The notes under the pieces: generated by a model | What the model was told of the DNA's origin: nothing | What the model saw: only the letters and a program-made list of their open reading frames with translations | Databases searched by the model: none | Source: Allofournierella massiliensis | Lineage (GTDB): Bacteria; Bacillota; Clostridia; Oscillospirales; Ruminococcaceae | Direction of reading: 5' to 3' | Assembly: GCF_021531255.1 (NCBI RefSeq) | Contig: NZ_JAFBIO010000015.1 | Location: 1-41,174 of the forward strand | Length of the DNA stretch: 41,174 bases | Program-made: the position numbers and the translations under genes | In this document: in pieces, positions 13,802 to 19,422 of the stretch | Layout of the letters: each line of letters opens with the position of its first letter | Position numbering within the stretch: the first letter of the stretch is position 1

Positions 13802-14182
13802 ATGACCAACCTTGAACGCCGGGCGCTGCTGGGTGATCGGCAGGCCCAGGAGGAATGCACCCGGAAGGGGATTGTGCTGCCGTGCCCATGTTGTGGTGGA
13901 CGTGAAATAGAAACCAAATATGCTTGTGATGATTATTGGTGCGAGTGTGTAAAATGCGGAACTGCTGGCGGCCCTCATTGTCGAAAAAGTGTTGCCATTG
14001 CAAAATGGAACACCCGTCCCGCCCCGCCTATTGGAAGGTGCGTGGAGTGCGCAAAAAGGAAAACGAGCGAATGCGAAATGTATTTTTCCTGCAATTGCGG
14101 GGAACAGCACACTTGGGAAACAGACAATGATTTTTGCAGCGGATTTGCACCGGAAGACGGTGAAGAAAATGCGGAAATCTGA
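13802..14182 (+). CDS. Lar-like (restriction alleviation) zinc protein
   Basis: A 126-residue protein with a Lar-type zinc domain: LPCPCCGGREIETKYACDDYWCECVKCGTAGGPHCRKSVAIAKWNTR (about 26-72), with two CxxC pairs and the closing AIAKWNTR. Lar of the rac prophage modifies type I restriction, but many Lar-like phage proteins are untested. A second Cys-rich part (CVECAKRKTSECEMYFSCNCGEQHTWETDNDFCSGFAPED) is a separate small domain seen in gut phages. Ribosome binding site GGAGG with short spacing. Role in countering restriction is inferred. Confidence 0.7.
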   Translation: MTNLERRALLGDRQAQEECTRKGIVLPCPCCGGREIETKYACDDYWCECVKCGTAGGPHCRKSVAIAKWNTRPAPPIGRCVECAKRKTSECEMYFSCNCGEQHTWETDNDFCSGFAPEDGEENAEI

Positions 14183-14345
14183 CCACAAGCGCCTGACAGG
14201 CTCAGCTGCCGGCGTCCAGGACAGGCTGCGGCACAAGCACATATTTTGCACCAGCCGGCGCTGGATCAGGTGGGCAAAGAAGTACATAACCAGGGCCAAG
14301 CGCCGAAAGCAAAAGCAATCAATCTGCAACAGGAGGGAAGAGTGA
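14169..14345 (+). CDS. Small very basic protein
   Basis: A 58-residue Arg/Lys-rich protein (MRKSDHKRLTGSAAGVQDRLRHKHIFCTSRRWIRWAKKYITRAKRRKQKQSICNRREE). The ribosome binding site is weak (GAAGA), and support comes mainly from tight packing: it overlaps the Lar-like gene by 14 bp and its TGA overlaps the GTG of the next ORF. It may bind nucleic acid; function unknown. Confidence 0.4.
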   Translation: MRKSDHKRLTGSAAGVQDRLRHKHIFCTSRRWIRWAKKYITRAKRRKQKQSICNRREE

Positions 14346-14545
14346 ACGCACCATGCAAAGACTGCCCGGAACGGCACGAAAACTGCCATAAAAGCTGCGA
14401 GAAGTACAAGGCTTTCCGGGCGTGGATAGATCAGATAAACCAAAACAAGGCAAAGGAATTTCAGGCGATTGAAGCCACAATTGCAAACGGGAAACGCCTG
14501 AACCGAAACTTTTTGATGAACCGAAAGAAGGGAAGAGCATGGTAG
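14342..14545 (+). CDS. Cys-rich conserved phage protein
   Basis: A 67-residue protein from a GTG with AGGAGGG upstream. NAPCKDCPERHENCHKSCEKYKAFRAWIDQINQNKAKEF is a compact Cys/His cluster (C-x2-C-x5-8-C-x3-C) followed by a helix. I recall this CKDCPxRHxxCHxxCExY pattern as very common in early regions of Firmicutes phages. Role unknown; it probably binds one zinc. Confidence 0.75.
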   Translation: MNAPCKDCPERHENCHKSCEKYKAFRAWIDQINQNKAKEFQAIEATIANGKRLNRNFLMNRKKGRAW

Positions 14546-14781
14546 AAACACAATGGTTCCCGGTTGTGGAGGCTGGAACACTCGGGGAAATTGTATCTGT
14601 GGATTATGGGCCTCGGCCGGAAATTTACGGAACCATGAAAGAGATCCAGAAAGGCTATATGCCTCAGCAAGGCAGGGTCGTTTTTGTGTCTTCCCATGGC
14701 TGGCAAACCATGGAAATGCTGGACATGCTGGGGCGGGTTTTGTACCGGGAAAGCTTTTTCGTAAGGAGGGCTAAACCTTGA
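14539..14781 (+). CDS. Hypothetical small protein
   Basis: An 80-residue protein (MVETQWFPVVEAGTLGEIVSVDYGPRPEIYGTMKEIQKGYMPQQGRVVFVSSHGWQTMEMLDMLGRVLYRESFFVRRAKP). GAAGGGAAGAGC precedes ATG. Alternating strands and one helix suggest a small alpha/beta or SH3-like fold. Its stop overlaps the TTG of the late regulator. Not recognised. Confidence 0.55.
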   Translation: MVETQWFPVVEAGTLGEIVSVDYGPRPEIYGTMKEIQKGYMPQQGRVVFVSSHGWQTMEMLDMLGRVLYRESFFVRRAKP

Positions 14782-15218
14782 CCACAAAAGAATTTTTGCG
14801 GCTTTGGGCTGTGCCGGAAGATATACGGCGCCGAAAAGCCAGGGCCGAAAAGCTGCGGCAGATGATCGAGCAGGCGCCCACTGTGCAAGAGGCTGTGAAA
14901 AGCAGCATAGACGCAGGGAATGCCACTATTTTGGGCCATGCCATTGTGAGAGGAACAGAAGACACGGCAGCATATAGGGCGGCTGTTTCAGTCCTTGAAA
15001 GCCAGATTGAAGAAACAAACAAGGTTTACATGAAGGCGTACCCGGAAGCGGTGAGAAAGATCGAAGCGGTAGAAGATCCCGGGTTGAGGGTTGCCCTGCA
15101 TCTGGCTTGCCTGGAGGGATACAGCTGGGATGAAGTGGCGGCCAGGCTGGGGCACGGAACTGCTGAAAGTTGGCGAAAAGCCGTGATTCGAGGAATTGAG
15201 GCAATAGAAGAAAAATAA
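14778..15218 (+). CDS. ArpU/sigma-70 region 4-like late regulator
   Basis: A 146-residue protein from a TTG with AAGGAGGG 8 nt upstream. The N-terminal two thirds are helical (RRRKARAEKLRQMIEQAPTVQEAVKSS...SQIEETNKVYMKAYPEAVRKIEAVEDPGLRVALHLACLEGYSWDEVAARLGHGTAESWRKAVIRGIEAIEEK). The end, GYSWDEVAARLG...SWRKAV, is a helix-turn-helix like sigma region 4. Proteins of this design (ArpU/DUF1492 type) close early operons of Gram-positive phages and switch on late genes. The target promoter is not evident. Confidence 0.75.
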   Translation: MTTKEFLRLWAVPEDIRRRKARAEKLRQMIEQAPTVQEAVKSSIDAGNATILGHAIVRGTEDTAAYRAAVSVLESQIEETNKVYMKAYPEAVRKIEAVEDPGLRVALHLACLEGYSWDEVAARLGHGTAESWRKAVIRGIEAIEEK

Positions 15219-15221
15219 AAT

Positions 15222-15254
15222 ATCCCCGGCCGTGCGTTAGGCCGGGGATTCTTC
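15222..15254. terminator. Bidirectional terminator, end of early operon
   Basis: A perfect 10-bp stem (ATCCCCGGCC/GGCCGGGGAT) with an 8-nt loop, 3 bp after the late-regulator stop. On the minus strand it is followed by ATTTTATTTTTC, a good U-tract, and on the plus strand by a poor one. It therefore also suits the convergent minus-strand ORF whose stop lies inside the hairpin. Confidence 0.85.
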
Positions 15255-15521
15255 GTTAAGTTTTTTCTTTGCCCTACAATTTCGAATCCTGATCGCATTT
15301 TTAGTTGGACAATCTGCGTTTTGCAGCCCATTTGTATATGGGATATACCTTTGCACTGCATTCTTAGAAATTTCCATAATGCAAGCTATCTCTTTTGCAA
15401 TCATAAGCATAACAAAAAAATATTGATTTTTCAAGAAAAAAGATAAGCGCTTGTCCGTTTTGTCCGCTTTGTCCGTTTTTCGTGTGATATAATTAAAATG
15501 CCGAAAAGGCAAGGCATCCAT
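15237..15521 (-). CDS. Small HTH-like protein, start uncertain
   Basis: The minus-strand frame gives 94 residues from 15521. Its credible part is the C-terminal 57: MIAKEIACIMEISKNAVQRYIPYTNGLQNADCPTKNAIRIRNCRAKKK, a helix-turn-helix followed by the basic NALRIR-like segment that I recall from small Clostridia phage regulators. GGAGG lies 12 nt before ATG 15521, a long spacing. A TTGAAA-17-TATGCT promoter inside the frame instead suggests a short product starting near 15404 or 15377. The first 35 residues run across 9-bp DNA repeats and look non-coding. A terminator fits its 3' end. Confidence 0.45.
   Translation of the reverse strand: MDALPFRHFNYITRKTDKADKTDKRLSFFLKNQYFFVMLMIAKEIACIMEISKNAVQRYIPYTNGLQNADCPTKNAIRIRNCRAKKKLNEESPA
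15406..15434 (-). promoter_or_regulatory. Minus-strand promoter before HTH ORF
   Basis: On the minus strand, TTGAAA (15434-15429) and TATGCT (15411-15406) are separated by 17 nt. The 9-bp repeats lie just upstream of the -35. If used, the transcript would start near 15399, so the HTH protein would begin at an internal ATG. Confidence 0.5.
15451..15477. repeat. Three 9-bp direct repeats (TTGTCCGYT)
   Basis: Three adjacent copies of TTGTCCG(T/C)T, head to tail (minus strand: CGGACAA). They lie between a leftward TTGAAA/TATGCT promoter and a rightward extended -10 promoter, next to a gene for an HTH protein. They are probably binding sites for a regulator of both promoters. Confidence 0.8.
15485..15493 (+). 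promoter_or_regulatory. Rightward extended -10 promoter
   Basis: TG-A-TATAAT is an extended -10 element. No good -35 lies 16-18 nt upstream, since that space is taken by the 9-bp repeats, so the promoter may need an activator bound there. The transcript would run about 90 nt to the terminator at 15551-15588 and contains no ORF. Confidence 0.45.
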
Positions 15522-15550
15522 TATTGGCTTGATCCTCCAATCACCACCAC

Positions 15551-15588
15551 AAAAAGCCCGCTCCCTGGGAATAGGGGGCGGGCCTTTT
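15551..15588. terminator. Bidirectional terminator, end of minus operon
   Basis: A stem GCCCGC/GCGGGC extended by C-rich/G-rich flanks, with A5 on one side and T4 on the other. Minus-strand reading gives GCGGGC then TTTTTG just after the DUF3560-like stop. It ends that operon and any short rightward transcript from 15500. Confidence 0.85.
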
Positions 15589-15593
15589 GGTTG

Positions 15594-16487
15594 TCATAAA
15601 CCAAGAACTTTTTTTGCGGCGGTTTCGGCGGCCGGCGTAAGCTGGCGCTGCCATGCTTTGTTTTTTGGGCTCCAGCGAAAAGCGTTTGCCTTCAAGGCGG
15701 CCCTGATGGTCTCATCCGGGATCCCGTCAAAAATGATCTGCAGGCGGTTCAGCTCTGCATTCCTGACGATTGTAAAACCGTCGTGGGATTCCTCCGGGGA
15801 TCCCTGCGCCTGCAGCTTGTCCAGCTCTGCAAGCCGCTCCTGGGTGCGTTTGAGCTTGCCCCTCAAGCTTGCAAGCTCATAATCCGGAAAAGGCTTGTTG
15901 TGCCACGGGCAGCGCTTTTCAAGGTCGGCCAGCTCATTATCCAGCCGGGCGGCTTCCTCTTCGGAAAGCCCGGGAAAGCCTACAAGGGTTTTGTACTTCC
16001 GGTGCCAGGCGTTCATAGCTTTGGCATCGTCAAGCTCTTTCTGGATGCGCTGAATCCGGTCTGTGAGCAGTTCCCGGGCGTGAGGGTCGGCTAAATCAAT
16101 AGCACCCGTACCGATAGCCTTGATCTTGGACAAAATGTCTTCGATCTCGGAATACTCACGCCACAAGGTTTCCTCTCTGGCGTTCTGCTTGGCCTTCTTC
16201 CTGGTTGGGAAGTTGGCCGGGCCGCAAATCATCACAGAAGGGCAAGAAGCCGTGTTGCGGTTGCGGGCGTTGATGTTGTCGGCCAGGCGGCGGGCGTACC
16301 GATCCAGCAGGGAATCCAGCTTATCATGATAGAAAGGGCTTACCTGCTCTTTCTTCTTAGCTACCAGAGCGGCGGCCTTGTCAACGGCTGCGCAATATCC
16401 AGCGGTTGCGCTGCCTTCCTGGTAGTCTGAAAAGCTGGTCATTTCCTTGGCTCTGCGGGCGGCGGTTTCGTCGATTTGGTAATACAT
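15594..16487 (-). CDS. DUF3560-like protein of mobile elements
   Basis: A 297-residue, largely helical protein. MYYQIDETAARRAKEMTSFSDYQEGSATAGYCAAVDKAAALV opens it, then HDKLDSLLDRYARRLADNINARNRNTASCPSVMICGPANFPTRKKAKQN and the end RNAELNRLQIIFDGIPDETIRAALKANAFRWSPKNKAWQRQLT. I recall this layout as DUF3560 and its C-terminal module, frequent in Firmicutes ICEs, plasmids and phages with DNA-handling genes. GGAGG is 5 nt before ATG at 16487. It is the last gene of the minus operon controlled by the ribbon-helix-helix switch. Biochemical function unknown. Confidence 0.8.
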   Translation of the reverse strand: MYYQIDETAARRAKEMTSFSDYQEGSATAGYCAAVDKAAALVAKKKEQVSPFYHDKLDSLLDRYARRLADNINARNRNTASCPSVMICGPANFPTRKKAKQNAREETLWREYSEIEDILSKIKAIGTGAIDLADPHARELLTDRIQRIQKELDDAKAMNAWHRKYKTLVGFPGLSEEEAARLDNELADLEKRCPWHNKPFPDYELASLRGKLKRTQERLAELDKLQAQGSPEESHDGFTIVRNAELNRLQIIFDGIPDETIRAALKANAFRWSPKNKAWQRQLTPAAETAAKKVLGL

Positions 16488-16567
16488 TTGATCCTCCTTG
16501 TGGCTTTGGTGTGCTGCGAACTGGGGGCGGGTCGCTTTGATCGGTGCGGCCCGCTGAAGGTGTCCGG

Positions 16568-17023
16568 TCAATCGGCATGCATCAAGCCGAGAAAGTAATA
16601 CCTTGCGCCGGTATGTCCAAAGGCGTTATACAAAGCGCCGTTCTGGTCGTGCGTGACAGGCTCAGAGCACATAAAGCCACAGCAGCCTGCAGAGCGGGGA
16701 AGATGCAAAGGTGGCAGTACGTTTAAAAACTCGTCGAAAACCTCTTCGCTGATCTCCTGGCCCGGGTATGCGCTGAAATCGCCATCCCGGCGCCAATCTG
16801 CCATTGTGTACATGCCCGGCACAGGCTGCCCGGAAATGCGGGCAACCAGCTCAGAATGAGCTTGCAGGGCGTCCACTCTGGTGGTTGTGCGGATCTGCTC
16901 CAGCTCGTCGCCATCCGCCAAAAGGGCCATGGTTTCATAGATGCCTTCCGGGAGCTCTGCAGTGCTTACAAGCACCTTGCGCCCGCTGGGCTGCGTGATC
17001 TCGTTCTTCGCAATAGATTTCAT
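16568..17023 (-). CDS. Conserved mobile-element protein, unknown function
   Basis: A 151-residue protein: beta-rich N-terminus (SGRKVLVSTAELPEGIYETMALLADGDELEQIRTTT), then DEFLNVLPPLHLPRSAGCCGFMCSEPVTHDQNGALYNAFGHTGARYYFLGL. The latter part resembles a conserved protein I have seen beside DUF3560-like genes in Clostridia, without a known function. GGAGG is 7 nt before ATG. It overlaps the upstream small gene by 4 bp, so it is coupled to it. Confidence 0.65.
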   Translation of the reverse strand: MKSIAKNEITQPSGRKVLVSTAELPEGIYETMALLADGDELEQIRTTTRVDALQAHSELVARISGQPVPGMYTMADWRRDGDFSAYPGQEISEEVFDEFLNVLPPLHLPRSAGCCGFMCSEPVTHDQNGALYNAFGHTGARYYFLGLMHAD

Positions 17024-17223
17024 GCGTTTACCTCCAATTGTGCCAGAAGTTCAGCCATTGCCGTTTCCCAACGCTTGGTAAATTCGGCGGGGGTTTCATT
17101 CGGCCGGCGGGGATCGTCGCAAACTTTCAGCAGCGGGCAGCCGTCACACTTTCCGCCCTGAAAATGTTTGTCACAGATTGCCTCCAGCTTGTCGCCGGTG
17201 GCTTGGTCAATATGTTTCCACAT
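17020..17223 (-). CDS. Small Cys-rich protein
   Basis: A 67-residue protein (MWKHIDQATGDKLEAICDKHFQGGKCDGCPLLKVCDDPRRPNETPAEFTKRWETAMAELLAQLEVNA). Four Cys with CDGCPLLKVC in the centre form a likely zinc or metal site between helices. AAGGAGGCGATACC precedes ATG. It is coupled to the next gene by overlap. Function unknown. Confidence 0.65.
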   Translation of the reverse strand: MWKHIDQATGDKLEAICDKHFQGGKCDGCPLLKVCDDPRRPNETPAEFTKRWETAMAELLAQLEVNA

Positions 17224-17235
17224 GGTATCGCCTCC

Positions 17236-17325
17236 TTACAAGATGCGGCCAAAGGCCAGGTTTTCGGCAAGCCCAACGGCAAGCCAGAAAGTCCAGAAAA
17301 AACCGGACAGGGCAAAGAATCGCAT
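17236..17325 (-). CDS. 29-residue membrane microprotein
   Basis: MRFFALSGFFWTFWLAVGLAENLAFGRIL would be encoded here: one hydrophobic helix with several Phe and Trp, preceded by GAGGTGATCCG and ending 12 nt before the next start. The frame is clean, and the gene fills an otherwise empty gap of the operon. No homology recognised. It could be a membrane microprotein or toxin-like peptide; evidence is the ribosome binding site, spacing and composition only. Confidence 0.4.
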   Translation of the reverse strand: MRFFALSGFFWTFWLAVGLAENLAFGRIL

Positions 17326-17334
17326 CGGATCACC

Positions 17335-17541
17335 TCAACTTTCTGTCACAAGATAGCGGGGGAATTCAGGCATTGCCCAAACAAGGCGGCGGGCCTGATG
17401 ATCGTACACGGCGGCACATCCGCCGAAATTGGCGGCATATTGGGCCGCAAAAGAGATTGCCGCAGCTTTGGTGTTGCGCTCCGGCAGTTCATCCAGACCG
17501 GAAGAATAGTCATAAAAGATCGGTTGATAGCGGTTGCTCAT
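17335..17541 (-). CDS. Hypothetical small protein
   Basis: A 68-residue protein (MSNRYQPIFYDYSSGLDELPERNTKAAAISFAAQYAANFGGCAAVYDHQARRLVWAMPEFPRYLVTES). A central helix between short strands suggests a small alpha/beta fold, and the pattern helix-GGCAAVYDHQARRLVW resembles small operon-mates of DUF3560-type genes. GCGAGGATAGT lies before ATG. Function unknown. Confidence 0.6.
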   Translation of the reverse strand: MSNRYQPIFYDYSSGLDELPERNTKAAAISFAAQYAANFGGCAAVYDHQARRLVWAMPEFPRYLVTES

Positions 17542-17591
17542 ACTATCCTCGCTTTCTCCCCGCCACCAGCCCGGCGGGGTGGGCGTTTGTG

Positions 17592-18086
17592 TTATGCGGT
17601 CTTGAGCTCATCCAGACCCTTGCCCGTGTAGCTCTGGCCGTCGTACTTGGCGTAAATGTGCGAATAGCTGCACTTACGGGCCCGGCCGGCTTTACTGCCT
17701 GCCGGGTGCCAGTAATACCGGCGGCGGTTGGTGCTCCAGGTAAAACCAAGGCCCTTCAGGGTTTCGGCATGCCGGGCGGAAGGATCGCACCAAATCCAAT
17801 CCCCTACAAGGTCAAACTTGAGGCCCTGCAGCCCTGCCAGGTTGCGGAGCATTTCGGCCACTTCCGGCCGCACGTCCTGCCGGTGGGCTTTCTCTTCCCG
17901 GGGCTTGTACCCAGGAGGGACAAACTTGGGCAGGCGGCCTTTCAGATCGTCCCATTCGGCGTTGATCACCTGCATCACTTCCACGCTTCCGCCGTGGTCG
18001 GGGTGGTTGGCGTCTGCAAGGGCTCTATACATCGCCTTGCCGTCATCCAGAGTAACGGGCCGAGGATTGAAGTATTTGTAAGTCAT
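17592..18086 (-). CDS. J-domain-like protein
   Basis: A 164-residue protein. KAMYRALADANHPDHGGSVEVMQVINAEWDDLKG (about 17-50) has the J-domain core with the HPD motif (helix II, HPDHGG loop, helix III), which in DnaJ proteins stimulates Hsp70. The C-terminal part (DWIWCDPSARHAETLKGLGFTWSTNRRRYYWHPAG) is a separate small domain also found in mobile-element proteins. It may recruit host DnaK for replication, as lambda does, or act against host defences; neither is shown. GGAGGTTATCAGC precedes ATG. Confidence 0.8.
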   Translation of the reverse strand: MTYKYFNPRPVTLDDGKAMYRALADANHPDHGGSVEVMQVINAEWDDLKGRLPKFVPPGYKPREEKAHRQDVRPEVAEMLRNLAGLQGLKFDLVGDWIWCDPSARHAETLKGLGFTWSTNRRRYYWHPAGSKAGRARKCSYSHIYAKYDGQSYTGKGLDELKTA

Positions 18087-18101
18087 GCTGATAACCTCCT
18101 G

Positions 18102-18260
18102 TCAAATGGTGGTGAGCTTGGCGCCGGCGGTGGTGCATTCCCAAACGGAAACATCATAGCCGGAGCGGCGGAGCATCTGGGCTTTGGCTTTGGCCTGCTC
18201 TTGGGTGTCTGCCCAGGTGGTCAAAGGCCAGGTTTTGCAGTAAATGATCTTATAGCGCAT
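18102..18260 (-). CDS. Hypothetical small protein
   Basis: A 52-residue protein (MRYKIIYCKTWPLTTWADTQEQAKAKAQMLRRSGYDVSVWECTTAGAKLTTI) with a beta-alpha-beta layout: strand, helix with Ala/Lys, strand. GGAGG sits 7 nt before ATG at 18260. It belongs to the minus operon between the J-domain gene and an 85-residue ORF. Function unknown. Confidence 0.6.
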   Translation of the reverse strand: MRYKIIYCKTWPLTTWADTQEQAKAKAQMLRRSGYDVSVWECTTAGAKLTTI

Positions 18261-18354
18261 TGGATAACCTCCTATCATTGGCAACCCCCGCCAGATCGGC
18301 GGGACGCTCCCGGCCTGATGCCCTGTTTAAACTCGCCGGGACGAGTTCTTTATC

Positions 18355-18612
18355 TTATCTGTCAAGACCAACCTGTGCGAGGGCTCGAGTGATAATATCA
18401 ATCTCAAGTTGGCCCCAACCACTGCGGCGGAGCGTGTCCGCCAAACAATCAAGGTCAATATTCTGGATGTTGGGATTTAAGCGGGTGCGGATAATCTCGC
18501 CGTTTCCGTAGCAATATTTTTCGGCGGCCTTCTGGCTTTCGGCGGGAACCGTAACTTTAAGGGCCTCCCGGCCATCGTCGATATAAACATCGTAAACATT
18601 CATTTTCTTCAT
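18355..18612 (-). CDS. Hypothetical small protein
   Basis: An 85-residue protein (MKKMNVYDVYIDDGREALKVTVPAESQKAAEKYCYGNGEIIRTRLNPNIQNIDLDCLADTLRRSGWGQLEIDIITRALAQVGLDR). The first half is beta-alpha-beta, reading like a small adaptor domain, and the second half is two helices. AGGGAGGACAGCACC precedes ATG. No family recognised. Confidence 0.6.
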   Translation of the reverse strand: MKKMNVYDVYIDDGREALKVTVPAESQKAAEKYCYGNGEIIRTRLNPNIQNIDLDCLADTLRRSGWGQLEIDIITRALAQVGLDR

Positions 18613-18695
18613 GGTGCTGTCCTCCCTATTGATTCGCCTTTCGGCGTGTGTTACAATAAAGATGGTCGGACGGCGGCGAACTCGCCGCCCGGCCT

Positions 18696-18730
18696 GCGCC
18701 GTTGCTTGTTAGTGCCTACGGCGCTTTTTT
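18696..18730 (+). terminator. Hairpin with plus-strand T-run
   Basis: GCGCCGT/ACGGCGC (7 bp, 15-nt loop) is followed on the plus strand by TTTTTT, a standard terminator form. It lies just after the first gene of the minus operon. It would stop plus-strand (antisense) transcription; on the minus strand it is a hairpin without U-tract and may protect or process the mRNA. Confidence 0.55.
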
Positions 18731-18731
18731 G

Positions 18732-18869
18732 TTACCTTTCGGAAAGGGCTTCAAGTTTTTGCTGGAACTCTTCCAGCGTCTTGCATTCTTTCAGAATGAG
18801 CAAGAGCCGGAACCGTTCAGCCTTTACCGCTTCCCTTACCAGAAGTTCGCAGGCGTTGGGCGTTTTCAT
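18732..18869 (-). CDS. Small helical protein, first gene of minus operon
   Basis: A 45-residue protein (MKTPNACELLVREAVKAERFRLLLILKECKTLEEFQQKLEALSER), predicted as two amphipathic helices. GGGAGGTGAA directly precedes ATG at 18869. It is the first gene after the operator-covered promoter at 18935-18963, so probably the most strongly expressed of the operon. Such small leading ORFs in repressor-controlled accessory operons are sometimes defence inhibitors, but nothing here shows this. Confidence 0.6.
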   Translation of the reverse strand: MKTPNACELLVREAVKAERFRLLLILKECKTLEEFQQKLEALSER

Positions 18870-18934
18870 TTCACCTCCCCTTTCTGTACGCCTTTCGGCG
18901 GTTCGCTCAGCGAGGTTTCCCTTGCTGTGATTAC

Positions 18935-18963
18935 ATGATACGTCAACGTTCACTGCGTGTCAA
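18935..18963 (-). promoter_or_regulatory. Promoter of the minus accessory operon
   Basis: On the minus strand, TTGACA (18963-18958) and TATCAT (18940-18935) are 17 nt apart, close to consensus. One operator copy covers the -10 side and spacer (18938-18951), and another abuts the -35 (18963-18976), so repressor binding would block it. Confidence 0.85.
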
Positions 18964-19039
18964 TACGTTGACGTTCATTTTGTTTACATGCACAAATACG
19001 TTAACGTTCTCATGTGCAAAGTGTATACGTTGACGGTTC
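18938..19039. promoter_or_regulatory. Four-copy operator of the divergent promoters
   Basis: Four related sites, ATACGTCAACGTTC (18938), ATACGTTGACGTTC (18963), ATACGTTAACGTTC (18996) and ATACGTTGACGGTTC (19025), each hold a near-palindromic ACGTTNACGT core. The third core is a perfect palindrome and is framed by the inverted pair TGCACA/TGTGCA. Sites overlap both divergent promoters, fitting cooperative binding by the adjacent ribbon-helix-helix protein. Confidence 0.8.
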
Positions 19040-19058
19040 ACGGCTGGCATGGTATACT
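19030..19058 (+). promoter_or_regulatory. Promoter of the RHH repressor gene
   Basis: TTGACG (19030-19035) and TATACT (19053-19058) are 17 nt apart, 20 bp before the ATG of the repressor. The -35 lies inside the fourth operator copy, implying autorepression. Confidence 0.85.
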
Positions 19059-19077
19059 TACCTTGGGAGGTGATACC

Positions 19078-19356
19078 ATGACGATGAGCGAATCAAAGCG
19101 AAAGGCATTAGATACATATAATGCTAAATGTGATTACATCGCAGTGAAGCCGCTGAAGCCGGAAGGGGAAGCAATCAGGGAAGCCGCAAAGACAGCGGGC
19201 CAGAGCCTACAAGGGTACATCCTGCAGGCGGTGCGCCAGAAGATGCGGGCAGATGCGGCGGGTGAGTACCTGATCCGGATCAGCAAGGCAGGGGCGGCGG
19301 CAAACGCAGAGCGCAAAGGCCAAAGCCTGGAAGATTGGCTAAACGAACACCAATAA
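19078..19356 (+). CDS. Ribbon-helix-helix (Arc/CopG-like) repressor
   Basis: A 92-residue protein. YNAKCDYIAVKPLKPEGEAIREAAKTAGQSLQGYILQAVRQKM (about 12-54) has the RHH order: beta strand with polar residues (YIAVKPLK), helix A, G-x-S-L-x-G turn, helix B. The C-terminal tail (RKGQSLEDWLNEHQ) may help oligomerisation. GGGAGG is 7 nt before ATG; an upstream in-frame ATG lies within operator DNA. Divergent from the minus accessory operon, with four operators between. It probably represses both. Confidence 0.88.
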   Translation: MTMSESKRKALDTYNAKCDYIAVKPLKPEGEAIREAAKTAGQSLQGYILQAVRQKMRADAAGEYLIRISKAGAAANAERKGQSLEDWLNEHQ

Positions 19357-19397
19357 AGAAAAAGGCCGCTCAGGGATAAAACCCGGGCGGCTTTTCT
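19357..19397 (+). terminator. Terminator after RHH repressor
   Basis: An A-rich start, GGCCGC...GCGGC stem with an inner GGG/CCC pair, and TTTTCT on the 3' side, directly after the repressor stop. It separates the small regulator transcript from the late genes. Confidence 0.8.
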
Positions 19398-19422
19398 CAT
19401 ACACAAAAAAGGGGTGAAAAGC

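Noticed and set aside
15525-15545. Anti-Shine-Dalgarno motif taken as proof of an sRNA
   Set aside because: The same bases are a Shine-Dalgarno on the minus strand, so complementarity to another gene's ribosome binding site is expected by chance; kept only as a hypothesis.
17178-18392. Plus-strand open frame of about 404 codons across the minus operon
   Set aside because: The minus strand has several ORFs with good ribosome binding sites and a J-domain protein; the plus frame lacks any and runs through intergenic hairpins.
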